From NCBI GenBank assembly GCA_045637805.1, contig JAZUAE010000012.1, positions 62,001 to 126,000 of the forward strand: a stretch of DNA of 64,000 bases, in the 5' to 3' direction. A program made the translations under genes and the position numbers. The stretch is from CAKVLG01 sp045637805. Its GTDB lineage: Bacteria; Bacillota; Clostridia; Christensenellales; UBA1242. The stretch's first letter is position 1. Every line of letters starts with the position of its first letter. Shown piece after piece: positions 42,276 to 52,300 of this stretch. Below the pieces are notes generated by a model. The model worked only from the letters and a program-made list of their open reading frames with translations, ran no database searches and was not told the DNA's origin.

Positions 42276-44750
42276 ATGTTTAATTATCCGATGAGTGAAA
42301 ACGTAAAAGAAGCAATGCAGGCAGCAGCTAATATGGCGTATAAGACTGGACAAAACCAGATCGGAACAGAGCATCTGCTTTATGGATTAGCAAAGGCTGA
42401 AGGCTCGGTTGCTAGTCAAATTCTTATTATGTTTGGTGCAACTCCTGAAAAAATAGCAGACATTTTAAAACATTCATCATTTGCGCCAGCGCTTTCTGGT
42501 AGAGTAAATATGACATATAGTGATAAAGTGTCAACAATACTCAGACGTTCAGCCAGCATAGCTTATGAGGTGAGGTCATCTTATATTGTAACCGAACACG
42601 TGCTTTATAGTATGTTGTATGATTCAGGCTCAACAGCTGTTGGAATTCTTAGGGGTAGCTTAAAAATTGATATTAAGAAAATGGCTCAAAGAGTGCTTGC
42701 TGAAATAAATGGTGAGGACGTTGAGGCATACAATACTGATGTTGTTAATAATTATGAGGACAGTAAATCGAAAACAGATGAAAAACAATCAAACAAGGTG
42801 AATGCTAATTTGCCTGAAGCTCTTCGTGACATGGGTATTGATCTTACTAATCGTGCAAAAATGGGCAAAATGGACCCTATTATCGGCAGAGATAAGGAGA
42901 CGAAAAGGCTCATTGAAATCCTTTGCAGAAAGACTAAAAATAATCCTGTTTTAATCGGTGAGGCGGGCGTTGGTAAGAGTGCTGTTGTCGAAGGCTTGGC
43001 TCAGGCTGTTGTTAAAGGTGAAGTGCCTTTTGAACTTCAAGGTAAGACTATTTTCTCGCTTGAAATCGGTTCGCTTATGGCTGGCACTAAATATCGCGGA
43101 AGCATGGAAGAAAAACTTAAAAAAGCAATAGAGGCTATTATCGGTGCGAAGAATATTATCGTGTTTATAGATGAAATTCACATGTTGGCTCAAGCCGGAA
43201 AACAAGAGGGTGAGGTTAGCCCTGGAGATATGTTAAAACCATATCTTGCGCGTGGCGAACTTCAAACAATAGGTGCGACAACAACTGAAGAGTATAGGAA
43301 ATATATCGAAAAAGACAAGGCGTTAGAACGTAGATTCCAACCTATAATTGTGGATCAACCAAGTGAAGAAGATACTATTGCAATTTTAAAAGGTATTAGA
43401 CCATCGTATGAGAAATTCCATAAAATAAAGATTTCGGACGATGCTATTGTTGCTGCTGTTAATCTTTCTGTTAGATATATTATGGATAGGTCACTTCCAG
43501 ACAAAGCGATAGACTTAATCGACGAAGCGTCAAGTAGGGCAAAAATTAATGCATCATATAAATCATCAGATATAAAGCAGCTTGAAGATAAGCTGGCTCA
43601 GGTTCAAAACCAAAAGAAACAGGCGTTAACTCGCAGGGATTATGACTTAGCTGCAGAGTATGGGTCAGAGGAAGATGAGGTGTTGCGTCAGATTGAAATT
43701 GAAAAGACAAAATCTGAGGGGCAGGATAATAGCGGCGAAATTACAGCTGAAGATGTTGCAAAAGTTGTTTCTATGTGGACTAAAATTCCTGTTGATAAAC
43801 TCACCGAAAGTGAAAAGAATAAACTCATGAACTTAGAACAAATTTTGCATAAGCGCGTAATAGGTCAAAACGAGGCGGTGTTTGCTGTGTCAAAAGCAAT
43901 TCGCAGAGCAAGGGCTGGACTTAAAGATCCAAAACGTCCTATCGGCTCGTTTATTTTCCTTGGACATACGGGTGTGGGTAAAACTGAGCTTACAAAAGCG
44001 CTTGCTGAGGCATTGTTTGACGATGAAAACATGGTTATTCGTTTAGACATGAGTGAATATATGGAATCGCATTCAGTTGCTAAACTTATCGGAGCTCCTC
44101 CTGGATACGTGGGTTTTGATGAGGCTGGACAATTAACAGAACAAGTGCGCAGAAAACCATATTCAGTTGTGCTCTTTGACGAGATTGAAAAAGCGCACCC
44201 TGATGTGTTTAATATTTTACTTCAAGTACTTGATGATGGTCGTCTCACCGACTCTCAAGGGCGAACTGTTAGCTTTAAGAACACAATCATTATTTTAACT
44301 AGCAATGTTGGTGTGGCTGAGCTTCCAAAGAATACTAGAACACTTGGCTTTGGTGCAGACGATGAAAATGAGAAATCAAACGAGCGTGAACTTTTAATGA
44401 AAGCGCTGCAGTCAAAGTTTAAACCGGAATTTTTAAACCGTATTGATTCGGTGATTATCTTTGATAAACTTTCAAAAGATGATATTGTGAAAATTGCAAA
44501 CATTATGATTGCTGCTCTCAACCGTAAACTAGAAAGTAAGGGTATAACTCTTAAATTTACAAAAGGCGCTATGGAACAGATTTTTGAAAAAGGATACAGT
44601 GCGACTTATGGCGCAAGACCATTAAAGAGGTTTATTGAACAGAATATTGAAGACGGTTTGGCTGAAGAAATTTTGATGGGCAGAGTGTCTGATAATTCGA
44701 CGGTAACAGTAAGCTTTACAAATGGAAAATTTGTCTTTACTGCAAAATAA
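42276..44750 (+). CDS. clpC: ATP-dependent chaperone ClpC
   Basis: An 824-residue AAA+ unfoldase that feeds arginine-phosphorylated proteins to ClpP. Two N-domain repeats (about 1-145, with IGTEHLLYGL and VTEHVLYSML); first AAA with GEAGVGKSA and VFIDEIHML; a middle domain with a UVR-type helix (RRDYDLAAEYGSEEDEVL); second AAA with GHTGVGKTE, RLDMSEYMESHSVAKLIGAPPGYVG and LFDEIEKAH. All key residues look intact. Last gene of the CtsR operon; GGAGAT and AAAGG lie before the ATG. No hairpin terminator is seen before the hpf promoter. Confidence 0.97.
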   Translation: MFNYPMSENVKEAMQAAANMAYKTGQNQIGTEHLLYGLAKAEGSVASQILIMFGATPEKIADILKHSSFAPALSGRVNMTYSDKVSTILRRSASIAYEVRSSYIVTEHVLYSMLYDSGSTAVGILRGSLKIDIKKMAQRVLAEINGEDVEAYNTDVVNNYEDSKSKTDEKQSNKVNANLPEALRDMGIDLTNRAKMGKMDPIIGRDKETKRLIEILCRKTKNNPVLIGEAGVGKSAVVEGLAQAVVKGEVPFELQGKTIFSLEIGSLMAGTKYRGSMEEKLKKAIEAIIGAKNIIVFIDEIHMLAQAGKQEGEVSPGDMLKPYLARGELQTIGATTTEEYRKYIEKDKALERRFQPIIVDQPSEEDTIAILKGIRPSYEKFHKIKISDDAIVAAVNLSVRYIMDRSLPDKAIDLIDEASSRAKINASYKSSDIKQLEDKLAQVQNQKKQALTRRDYDLAAEYGSEEDEVLRQIEIEKTKSEGQDNSGEITAEDVAKVVSMWTKIPVDKLTESEKNKLMNLEQILHKRVIGQNEAVFAVSKAIRRARAGLKDPKRPIGSFIFLGHTGVGKTELTKALAEALFDDENMVIRLDMSEYMESHSVAKLIGAPPGYVGFDEAGQLTEQVRRKPYSVVLFDEIEKAHPDVFNILLQVLDDGRLTDSQGRTVSFKNTIIILTSNVGVAELPKNTRTLGFGADDENEKSNERELLMKALQSKFKPEFLNRIDSVIIFDKLSKDDIVKIANIMIAALNRKLESKGITLKFTKGAMEQIFEKGYSATYGARPLKRFIEQNIEDGLAEEILMGRVSDNSTVTVSFTNGKFVFTAK

Positions 44751-44752
44751 AG

Positions 44753-44782
44753 TTGCATGGGATATTTTAAATTTGATATAAT
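44753..44782 (+). promoter_or_regulatory. Promoter of hpf
   Basis: TTGCAT, 18-base spacer, TATAAT; a leader of about 75 bases with AGGGAGGC follows. Confidence 0.7.
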
Positions 44783-44866
44783 AAAAGTGGGAAGAATATT
44801 GTTGTAATAATTTTGTTAGATAAACAAGATGGTTAAAACAATTTTTCTAAACAGGGAGGCAAAAAT

Positions 44867-45391
44867 ATGAAAATAGAAATTTTAGAGAGAGAATATAAGG
44901 CAAAAGATAGATTAGTAGATCTAATCGAAAAGAAATTAAACAGATTTGATAAATTCTTAAGCGATGAAGCTGTTGCAAAAGTGGTTTTATCAAACAAGAA
45001 AGATAGATATAAAATGGAAATCACTGTTAAAGATCGTGGTCTTTATGTAAGAAGTGAAGTTGAAACTGATAATATGTACGCTAACCTTGATTTGTGCTTA
45101 GCTAAAATGGAGCGTCAGATTGTTAAATACTCTGACAAAATTATTGATAAGAAGAGAAACTTTGATGTACGTGAACTTGATTTCTTTGATATTCTTCCAA
45201 CATTTAAGAAACCAGAGATTACAAAACGTAAACACTATGAATTAACACCTATGACTGAAATGGAAGCTATTGAGCAGCTTGATTTAATAGGAAACACATT
45301 CTATGCTTTCATTGATGTAAAAACACAAAAGGTAGCAATTGTCTATAAACGTGACGATGGCGATTATGGTATAATTAATACATCTTATTAA
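44867..45391 (+). CDS. hpf: Ribosome hibernation promoting factor, long form
   Basis: A 174-residue factor that dimerises 70S ribosomes in resting cells. The N-terminal HPF/YfiA domain (about 1-100) has the expected KLNRFDKFL and EVETDNMYANLDLCLAKMERQI. The C-terminal dimerisation domain (about 120-174) reads MTEMEAIEQLDLIGNTFYAFIDVKT..VAIVYKRDDGDYGII, as in long HPF of Firmicutes. GGGAGGC precedes the ATG. Transcribed alone with a fairly long leader and a strong terminator behind. Confidence 0.95.
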   Translation: MKIEILEREYKAKDRLVDLIEKKLNRFDKFLSDEAVAKVVLSNKKDRYKMEITVKDRGLYVRSEVETDNMYANLDLCLAKMERQIVKYSDKIIDKKRNFDVRELDFFDILPTFKKPEITKRKHYELTPMTEMEAIEQLDLIGNTFYAFIDVKTQKVAIVYKRDDGDYGIINTSY

Positions 45392-45395
45392 AATT

Positions 45396-45424
45396 AAGCC
45401 CTGCGGACTCGCAGGGCTTTTTGT
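45396..45424. terminator. Bidirectional terminator after hpf
   Basis: Ten-base-pair stem AAGCCCTGCG / CGCAGGGCTT with a GACT loop and T run. Shared with the convergent secreted-protein gene. Confidence 0.92.
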
Positions 45425-45428
45425 TTGG

Positions 45429-45923
45429 CTATTTTTTGTAGAGTTTTATTAATTCATTTATCCAGGTTTTATCTGGAGTGTTGGTTGTAATGGTTGGCGC
45501 CGTGTCGGTCTCGCTGTAAATGGGTGATAAATATATTACAACCCCAAGACGGGTTTGATTTACCGGCACTTGTTCATAAAAAGATATATGGTCACTGTAA
45601 CCAGGTTTGTAAACAAGCAAAGTTATGTCACCCCAAGTGCGTTTTAAACTATTGTCAAAATTTTCATTTCGCAATATTGGAACTTGTAGTGTATCAGATA
45701 GTCCATTTTTGTTTGTTGAAAAATACTCATGAGTTTCGATTAAGCAAATTTTAGCGTTATCAATCGGTTTATTTGTTCCTTTCTCAAGCACAGTTATTAC
45801 AATCTTACCAAAGCGATCATTTGCCGCAACAATAGATGTGTTGTTTGGTGCGAGCATTAAAGCGAAAAAAATGTTTAAAATTAAAAGCACAATTACGGGT
45901 AAACACTTTAAAAATTTTTTCAT
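45429..45923 (-). CDS. Small exported protein with a carboxypeptidase-regulatory-like domain
   Basis: A 164-residue protein with an N-terminal signal peptide or anchor (residues 4-33). Residues about 38-135 read as a beta-sandwich of the transthyretin/CNA-B type: GKIVITVLEKGTNKPIDNA, then ETHEYFSTNKNGLSDTL, then a YKPGYS strand. That pattern is common in surface proteins of Clostridia. The start has no ribosome binding site and TATAAT lies five bases before the ATG, so it is another probable leaderless gene. It is divergent from the ABC-like gene, and the two promoters share about 60 bases. Confidence 0.7.
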   Translation of the reverse strand: MKKFLKCLPVIVLLILNIFFALMLAPNNTSIVAANDRFGKIVITVLEKGTNKPIDNAKICLIETHEYFSTNKNGLSDTLQVPILRNENFDNSLKRTWGDITLLVYKPGYSDHISFYEQVPVNQTRLGVVIYLSPIYSETDTAPTITTNTPDKTWINELIKLYKK

Positions 45924-45928
45924 AATAA

Positions 45929-45934
45929 ATTATA
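45929..45934 (-). promoter_or_regulatory. -10 box abutting the start of the exported-protein gene
   Basis: On the minus strand TATAAT, five bases, ATG; no Shine-Dalgarno sequence and no good -35 box. Confidence 0.5.
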
Positions 45935-45947
45935 TTTTTATAAATGC

Positions 45948-45976
45948 TTTATTATGAGAGAGGAATTTGATATAAT
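45948..45976 (+). promoter_or_regulatory. Promoter of the ABC-like gene, leaderless geometry
   Basis: TTTATT (weak -35), 17 bases, TATAAT, then six bases to the ATG at 45983. The purine-rich GAGAGAGG lies upstream of the -10 box and so would not be in the message. Confidence 0.6.
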
Positions 45977-45982
45977 ATTGTT

Positions 45983-46945
45983 ATGGAAATCGAATGTCGA
46001 AATTTATCTTTTGGATACATTAAACAGCCTTTACTTTTTTGTGGGGTTAATTTTTCGTTGGGAAGTGGAAAGAGGGCAATTCTAATCTCACCAAAAGACC
46101 ATGGTAAAACATCTTTTTTAAAAGTGCTTTGTGGACTTGAGGATTTGTATTTTGGAAACATCTTGTTTGATAAAATAAATCTAAAAGCGACCTCTTTAAA
46201 AGATATTGATTCAAGCTTAATATTAAACCCGCCAGTTTTAGAAAATAGGAAAACGGTGCTTGAAAACCTTTTAAAAGTGTATTATACAAAAGAGAAAATA
46301 TTGCTTGGTAGAACGCTAAAATGTAAAGAGCGAAAAATTGTAAAAAATGCAAAAAATGAAGAAATTGTTGAAAAAATGGCAATTTTATTGCCAAAAATTG
46401 ATACAAATTGCAAAATTCACAAATTAATCGAGGCTGAGAGGCTCGATGTAAATATCGTTCGTTCATTACTTAAAAACCCACATAATGTTTTTATTGATGA
46501 TATAGATAAAATTGAAAATTCGTCCTTGCTAAAAAGTTTAATTGAGAAAAAAACACTTTTTGCCACTGCAACAAAGCCTGTGGATTTTGGGTTTGATTTT
46601 GATAAGGTTTTTTATTTGTCTTTTGGTAAATTTTATAAATATAATTCATATCAGGAATTGAAAAAGGATAGGGTTAACTTGTCTGTTTGTTATATGTTTG
46701 ATGACCTTGTAAAAGTTAACGCTAAACTCGTGCTAGATGAGTCTGGTTTCATAGTTTATGTTGATGATAAAAAATATAAGTTCACTGATAATGTGTTCAA
46801 AAAACTCGAAAAACTTAAGATGGAACTGTATGATGAGAGTGAGGTTGTGTTTGTGCACGAGCAGAGTGAGCAGAATATTTTTGATCTATTAGATAAGGGT
46901 GATGTAAATATGTATGAAACTCTTACCGAGGAAAAAATATTTTAA
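45983..46945 (+). CDS. Degenerate ABC-type ATPase-like protein
   Basis: A 320-residue protein that begins like an ABC ATPase (CRNLSFGY, then a GVNFSLGSGKRAILI strand). Walker A reads SPKDHGKTS (36-44): the lysine and threonine stay but the first glycine is Ser. No LSGGQ signature is found; the expected place reads KLIEAERLDVNIVRSLL. Walker B reads FIDDID with Asp for the catalytic Glu, and no H-loop histidine follows (LFATATK). There is no permease gene nearby. It may bind ATP weakly or act as a structural or regulatory relative. The C-terminal 100 residues are unique. Leaderless start likely. Confidence 0.65.
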   Translation: MEIECRNLSFGYIKQPLLFCGVNFSLGSGKRAILISPKDHGKTSFLKVLCGLEDLYFGNILFDKINLKATSLKDIDSSLILNPPVLENRKTVLENLLKVYYTKEKILLGRTLKCKERKIVKNAKNEEIVEKMAILLPKIDTNCKIHKLIEAERLDVNIVRSLLKNPHNVFIDDIDKIENSSLLKSLIEKKTLFATATKPVDFGFDFDKVFYLSFGKFYKYNSYQELKKDRVNLSVCYMFDDLVKVNAKLVLDESGFIVYVDDKKYKFTDNVFKKLEKLKMELYDESEVVFVHEQSEQNIFDLLDKGDVNMYETLTEEKIF

Positions 46946-47004
46946 CTTAAAATCTATTGCTTTTTATATGTAAATTTTGTACAATATGTACTAAGGTGAT
47001 TTAT

Positions 47005-47352
47005 ATGGGACAAAAACAAAAGAGTAATAATACAGCATTTAAAAAAGTAGTTGATGGTATATTTTCTTTACTCAGTGGCGATCAAAAGATTGAGATATTG
47101 AAAAAACATTTATCTGAGGATCTGATTGACGTGTTTGAAGATAAAGAACTTATCTTTAGTGTTGAATCATTTTTAAAGAACAATCTTAATGTTTCAGAAA
47201 CAAGCAGAAATGCATTTATGCATCGCAATACATTGTTATATCGTATTGAAAAAATACATAGATTAACAAAATTTAACATTAGAAATTTTGAAGATGCTGT
47301 TGCTGTAAAGCTTTTGTATATTATTTACAAGGAATGTTATAGGAAATTGTGA
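47005..47352 (+). CDS. PucR/CdaR-type helix-turn-helix protein
   Basis: A 115-residue protein whose second half (about 58-115) is the PucR C-terminal HTH: FLKNNLNVSETSRNAFMHRNTLLYRIEKIHRLT, then NIRNFEDAVAVKLLYII. The RNTLLYRIEKI recognition helix is strongly conserved. The large sensor domain of PucR/CdaR regulators is absent, so the N-terminal 55 residues may serve as a small dimerisation part. The ATG at 47005 has AAGGTGAT upstream; an earlier in-frame TTG overlaps the likely TACAAT -10 box. The stop overlaps the nth start (GTGA). Confidence 0.82.
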   Translation: MGQKQKSNNTAFKKVVDGIFSLLSGDQKIEILKKHLSEDLIDVFEDKELIFSVESFLKNNLNVSETSRNAFMHRNTLLYRIEKIHRLTKFNIRNFEDAVAVKLLYIIYKECYRKL

Positions 47353-47969
47353 TTAAAACAAGAGATGTTGTAAAATATTTAGAAGAGATGTTTCCAGAGG
47401 CTGTGTGTGAGCTGAGTTTTAAGTCTCCGTTTGAGCTTTTGGTTGCTGTTATATTGTCTGCGCAGTGTACAGACAAGAGGGTTAATGTGGTAACAGAAGA
47501 GTTGTTTAAAAAATATTCCACTCCAGCTGACTTTGCTGCGCTTAGGCAGGAAGATCTTGAAAAAGAAATTTATTCTTGTGGGTTTTATAGAAACAAGGCG
47601 AAAAATATTATAGCTGCAAGTAAAGACTTGGTCTCAAAGTTTAATGGAATTGTTCCAAGTACTGAAGAAGAACTTATGAGTCTAGCTGGTGTTGGTATGA
47701 AGACGGCAAAGGTTGTGCTCGCTGTTGCTTTTAATAAACCAGCCATTGCAGTTGACACACATGTTGGCCGAATAGCAAGAAGACTTGGTTTGACGATGGA
47801 AAAAGATCCAGACAAGGTTAGTCTTGAACTTGAGCAATTATTTGATAAAAAAGACTGGTCTGACTTGCATTATAGAATGGTACTCTTTGGAAGATATAAA
47901 TGTAAATCTCAGAGTCCTGATTGTGAAGGTTGTAAGTTTAGTAAAAACTGCAATTTTATAAAAAAATAA
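47349..47969 (+). CDS. nth: Endonuclease III
   Basis: A 206-residue base-excision repair glycosylase/AP lyase for oxidised pyrimidines. LSAQCTDKRVN near 36-46, helix-hairpin-helix LAGVGMKTAKV with catalytic K118, and VDTHVGR with D136. The 4Fe-4S cluster ligands C185, C192, C195 and C201 have the exact C-6-C-2-C-5-C spacing. The GTG start overlaps the stop of the PucR-type gene, so the two are coupled. Confidence 0.96.
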   Translation: MIKTRDVVKYLEEMFPEAVCELSFKSPFELLVAVILSAQCTDKRVNVVTEELFKKYSTPADFAALRQEDLEKEIYSCGFYRNKAKNIIAASKDLVSKFNGIVPSTEEELMSLAGVGMKTAKVVLAVAFNKPAIAVDTHVGRIARRLGLTMEKDPDKVSLELEQLFDKKDWSDLHYRMVLFGRYKCKSQSPDCEGCKFSKNCNFIKK

Positions 47970-47999
47970 ATGAAAAACTAATAAAAAGTGGGTGATTTT

Positions 48000-49271
48000 A
48001 TGTATTTAGACCGCGTAAAAATAAGTATTAAAGCAGGAAATGGAGGTAATGGTAAGACCTCTTTTCATACTGAAAAATTTGTTCGTGATGGAGGTCCTGA
48101 TGGTGGCGATGGTGGCAATGGTGGCTCTATTGTTTTTGTTGCGACTAAAGATTTGGATAGCTTAATTGATTTTAGATTTACAAAAAAATTCAAAGCTGAA
48201 AATGGTGAAAATGGTGGCTCTAAAAATTGTACTGGTAAGAGCGGTAAGGATTTAATTATTCGCGTACCTTGCGGCACTGTTATTCGTGACACTGAATCTA
48301 ATAATGTTATAGCTGATATGTTCTATGATGGTGATAAAAAGGTTGTGCTTTATGGCGGCGAAGGCGGAAAAGGTAATGCTAGATTTAAGTCTTCTAGACG
48401 TCAAGCACCAGCATTCTCTCAAACAGGTCAATTAACTGAAGAAAAACAGGTAACACTTGAGCTAAAAACTATTGCAGATGTTGGACTAGTTGGTTTTCCA
48501 AATGTTGGTAAAAGTACAATTCTTTCAATGCTTACTGCTGCGCGTCCAAAGATTGCAAACTATCACTTTACAACGCTTACTCCAAACATCGGTGTTGCCA
48601 AAGTTTATGATCAATCATTTGCGATTGCAGATATTCCAGGATTAATTGAAGGTGCAAGTGAGGGGGTTGGTTTAGGGCATTATTTCCTTCGTCATGTTGA
48701 GCGTACTAGACTTTTGCTACATGTAGTAGATATTTCAGGTAGCGAGGACCGCGACCCATATAACGATTATAAAGTAATAAACTCTGAACTTAAAAAATAT
48801 GGTAAGGAAGTCTCAAGCCTTCCACAAATTGTTGTTTTAAACAAGATTGATTTAGATATAAATGGCAACGCTAAAAAGTTTAAAGCTCGTTTAGCAAGGC
48901 TTAAAAATAGTCCAGAAGTGATTGAAATTTCTGCGGTTTCTAATACAAACCTTGATGTGTTACTTAAAACTGTTGCTGAAAAACTTAAAACACTTCCGCC
49001 AAGAAAACCTCTTGAGTTTGAACCATTTGAATACACTCGTCCTGATCCAAATCGTTATGAAATTTCACGCGATGATGATGGTGCCTTTGTTGTATCTGGC
49101 GGATTTATTGATGAACTTGTTCGTAATATTGTGCTTTCTGACCCAACAAGTTTTGCATATTTCCAAAAGGTTATGAAAGAAAAGGGAATTATTAAATCTC
49201 TTAAGCAACGCGGCATGAAACAAGGCTCTGTTGTTCGAATAAAAGATACAGAATTTACTTATGAAGAATAG
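48000..49271 (+). CDS. obg: Obg family GTPase
   Basis: A 423-residue essential GTPase tied to ribosome maturation and stress control. The glycine-rich Obg fold (1-158) has DGGDGGNGG and GGKGNARF. The G domain starts with GFPNVGKST (about 164-172), with DIPGLIEGASEGVGLG and NKID. A C-terminal OCT domain is present (YEISRDDDGAFVVSG). The ATG at 48000 begins MYLDRVKI, typical for the family; a GTG twelve bases upstream is possible but unneeded. A strong terminator follows. Confidence 0.96.
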   Translation: MYLDRVKISIKAGNGGNGKTSFHTEKFVRDGGPDGGDGGNGGSIVFVATKDLDSLIDFRFTKKFKAENGENGGSKNCTGKSGKDLIIRVPCGTVIRDTESNNVIADMFYDGDKKVVLYGGEGGKGNARFKSSRRQAPAFSQTGQLTEEKQVTLELKTIADVGLVGFPNVGKSTILSMLTAARPKIANYHFTTLTPNIGVAKVYDQSFAIADIPGLIEGASEGVGLGHYFLRHVERTRLLLHVVDISGSEDRDPYNDYKVINSELKKYGKEVSSLPQIVVLNKIDLDINGNAKKFKARLARLKNSPEVIEISAVSNTNLDVLLKTVAEKLKTLPPRKPLEFEPFEYTRPDPNRYEISRDDDGAFVVSGGFIDELVRNIVLSDPTSFAYFQKVMKEKGIIKSLKQRGMKQGSVVRIKDTEFTYEE

Positions 49272-49310
49272 AAAAGTTCACGGAAACGTCCGTGAACTTT
49301 TGTTTTTGTA
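49272..49310 (+). terminator. Terminator after obg
   Basis: Thirteen-base-pair stem AAAAGTTCACGGA / TCCGTGAACTTTT with an AACG loop, followed by T-rich sequence. Confidence 0.92.
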
Positions 49311-49316
49311 TTTTGT

Positions 49317-49346
49317 TTTACAATGAATGCGCTTTTGTATTATAAT
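49317..49346 (+). promoter_or_regulatory. Promoter of the 1345-residue lipoprotein gene
   Basis: TTTACA, 18-base spacer, TATAAT; AGGGGTG precedes the ATG. Confidence 0.7.
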
Positions 49347-49365
49347 ATAAGTAGGGGTGTAAGTT

Positions 49366-52300
49366 ATGAAAAAGATAATTAAAACTTTGGTATTATTGTT
49401 TATTTTCTTGCTCCCAACAGCGGTCTTGTTCGCTGGTTGTGGCGGAAGTGATATAGACGATGGTGAGATGATGTCTCTTGTAGTTACATCAAAGTCGAGT
49501 GCTATGCGCATAAATGACTATAACGAAATAAACCTTGAGCATGGTCAGGTGTATATTATTGATATAAATTCTTTTAAATATTATGCTGGCTACCAGAAAG
49601 GTAAAAAAGAGATAAATGATACAAGTAAAATAACTTTTAGCACGTCATTCCCATCGGGTGAGGTTGCGCCACTTGGAAATTATGAACTCTATATTTCCTA
49701 TGGCAATTATAGCAATTATTACACAATTAAAATTAATAAAGTAGTGGCAAAACCTGTTGCTAGTCAAACATCATTTATATATAGTGGCGAAGAGCAGATT
49801 CCTGAAATTACGGGCATTCAAGATGAATATATGTATGAAATGGGGTATTCTGTAGGCGCAGATGTTTCTTGTGACTATTTTAAGCAATTTTTCTTAAGAG
49901 AAAATTGTATGTGGAGCGATGGTTCTACTGAGCCATATTATCTCGGCTGGGAAATTTTGCCTTATGAAATTCCAACTCCTACATATACTACAATTACATA
50001 TAACCCATATGATTCATGGAGCTATCCAGGTGAACACCTTGAAAATGTAAGCGATTATGAAGATATTCCAAATTTTTCATTAGAAATATATGACAACATT
50101 ATACACTTTGGTGAAAGTCTAAATAGTGTAGGAGCACATACGGTATATTGTGAGATTTTAAGTCCAAACTATTGTTTTGCTGGAGGCGAAAGAAGAGTTG
50201 CGGGCGAATTTAAAATCAATGTGCTGTATATTGAGATTCCAGAATTTATAAAGGAATACACATATTCAAATGGTGGGCATAATGTGCAGTTTGTTGATGG
50301 TTGGCCATCGCATGTAACTACGATTGGTGATGTCTATCAGACTGAACTTGGTACGCACTATACATTATTTGAAGTTAGCGACCCGGGAAATGTTTTGTGG
50401 GAAGATATTGAAGATTTTGAAGTAGGCGAGCAGATTGTAGAGAATGTAATAAAAGTAAGCGACTCTCAAATTAAGATTGTTTGGGAAATAGTTCCTATTA
50501 AAATTAAAAGACCAACCCTCATTCAAAAAGAAATTGTTTTCGATCATTCTTCCCATTCGCCACTTTTATATGAAAGTAATGAGGGCATGGAGTTTAATTA
50601 TAACGATAAAGGTTTTGGTTTTGGTAACGACACCCAGTATGATGCAGGCGAATACAGGGTTGAAGTAAGACTTAACTATGGATATGTTTGGAGCGATACA
50701 GAAACAAGTGAAAACTTAATATTTGATTGGAAAATTATAAAAGCAAATTTAGTTGCACCGGGAGAAGGTCAAACTGGTTTTGATGAATGGCGAGTGCCAG
50801 GCGTTGTAAGTGCTAAAAACACGTTTGATGTTTCCAAAATCTATTTGCCATTTGGCTTTGATTTTTCGACATTTTCAAGCACGGCAGAACTAGAGGCCGC
50901 AATTGGTGAAAGTGTATCCTTTATAGATAATAAATTCACAGATTCAAATGGAATTATTTGGGTTAGGGATATAAGTGATGGTATAAAGATTTCGCAGACA
51001 TTTGATTTAAGCGGAAAGAGTGTTGGTGATACGCAAGCGGCTTACGCTACATATTATTCAACAAGCAATAATTATTTTGATAAAAAAGATATTATTTTTA
51101 ATATAGATATTGCAGAAAAAGGTTCGCAGTGGATTGATTTTATTTGGGACGACCCAAATGCTCCAGATGTTGATTGGATTTATGGTGATGTATTCATGTT
51201 TGACGAAGAAAACTTGTTTGTAAGAAGTGGCGATGGATATAAGTTGCAATATAAATTTATAAATACGGACAACTCTGGTGAAAACTTTACATATTATCAT
51301 AACAGTACAGATACTTGGGTTAACGTTGGCGAATATACTGTGTATCTTGAATTGGAAGAAAGTTCAGACTATAAGTATTATTCAAAGTTTGTAAGTTATA
51401 ATGTTAATGTCGGTAAAAAGATTTTAACGGCTGAAAACGTGGCAGGGGTGTCTGCTGGTAAGATTTATAGGCTTGATGAGTTGAAAGATAGCTTGTTTGA
51501 TGGACAAGTTATGCATAATGGTAAAACAGTCGAAGGAACATTTAATTGGACAAATCCATTTTTCAAGCCAAGTTTAAACGATAGTAATGTTACAGAATTT
51601 GAATATACATTTACACCAACAAACACTGACAATTATTCGCAGTATAAATCTACAACAAAGATTACAATTGAGCGTTCAGTTGTAAGGGCAGAAATTTTCC
51701 CAACTCTTGGAAGAGTTGCAAATGGATACGGCAAAGATTTCTTCTTTGAGGGGGACAACTGGGCGGATATAATAATAAATTCACTTAACGCACGAGCAAG
51801 GGATAAGAATAATTATATTATTGATGGTACTTGGTCGCTTATTATCCCTGAAGGCAAGACTGTTGTAGATGATGAGTTTGCTCTTAAATTCTCGCCAGAA
51901 AATCAAACATATTATCAAGATTGCATTTTCTATAATTTGTACGGCCAGCTTGATAGCTATTATAAAATCAAAGATGTTTGTTACAAGGGCGCAGAGCCAG
52001 AGTTTGTTGTAAATTATGACGGTAAACTTTATTATCATATACAATATGCCGCAGTTACATATACAAACCATGTTGCAGAGTTTAATTTTGAATATGACAT
52101 TGAAAACTTTACAATCAATGAGATTGATGGCGGATATACTCTCACATTCCTTGGACACACTTCGTCAGCCACATATAATTATTCAAACTTTGTAGAAGTT
52201 ACAACCGAATATGATTTACTAAACTATGTATTGTATCACTATGATGTTTCTCTCGACACGTCAACGATTTTAATCGTTAATGGAGACATTGTTGTTAACG

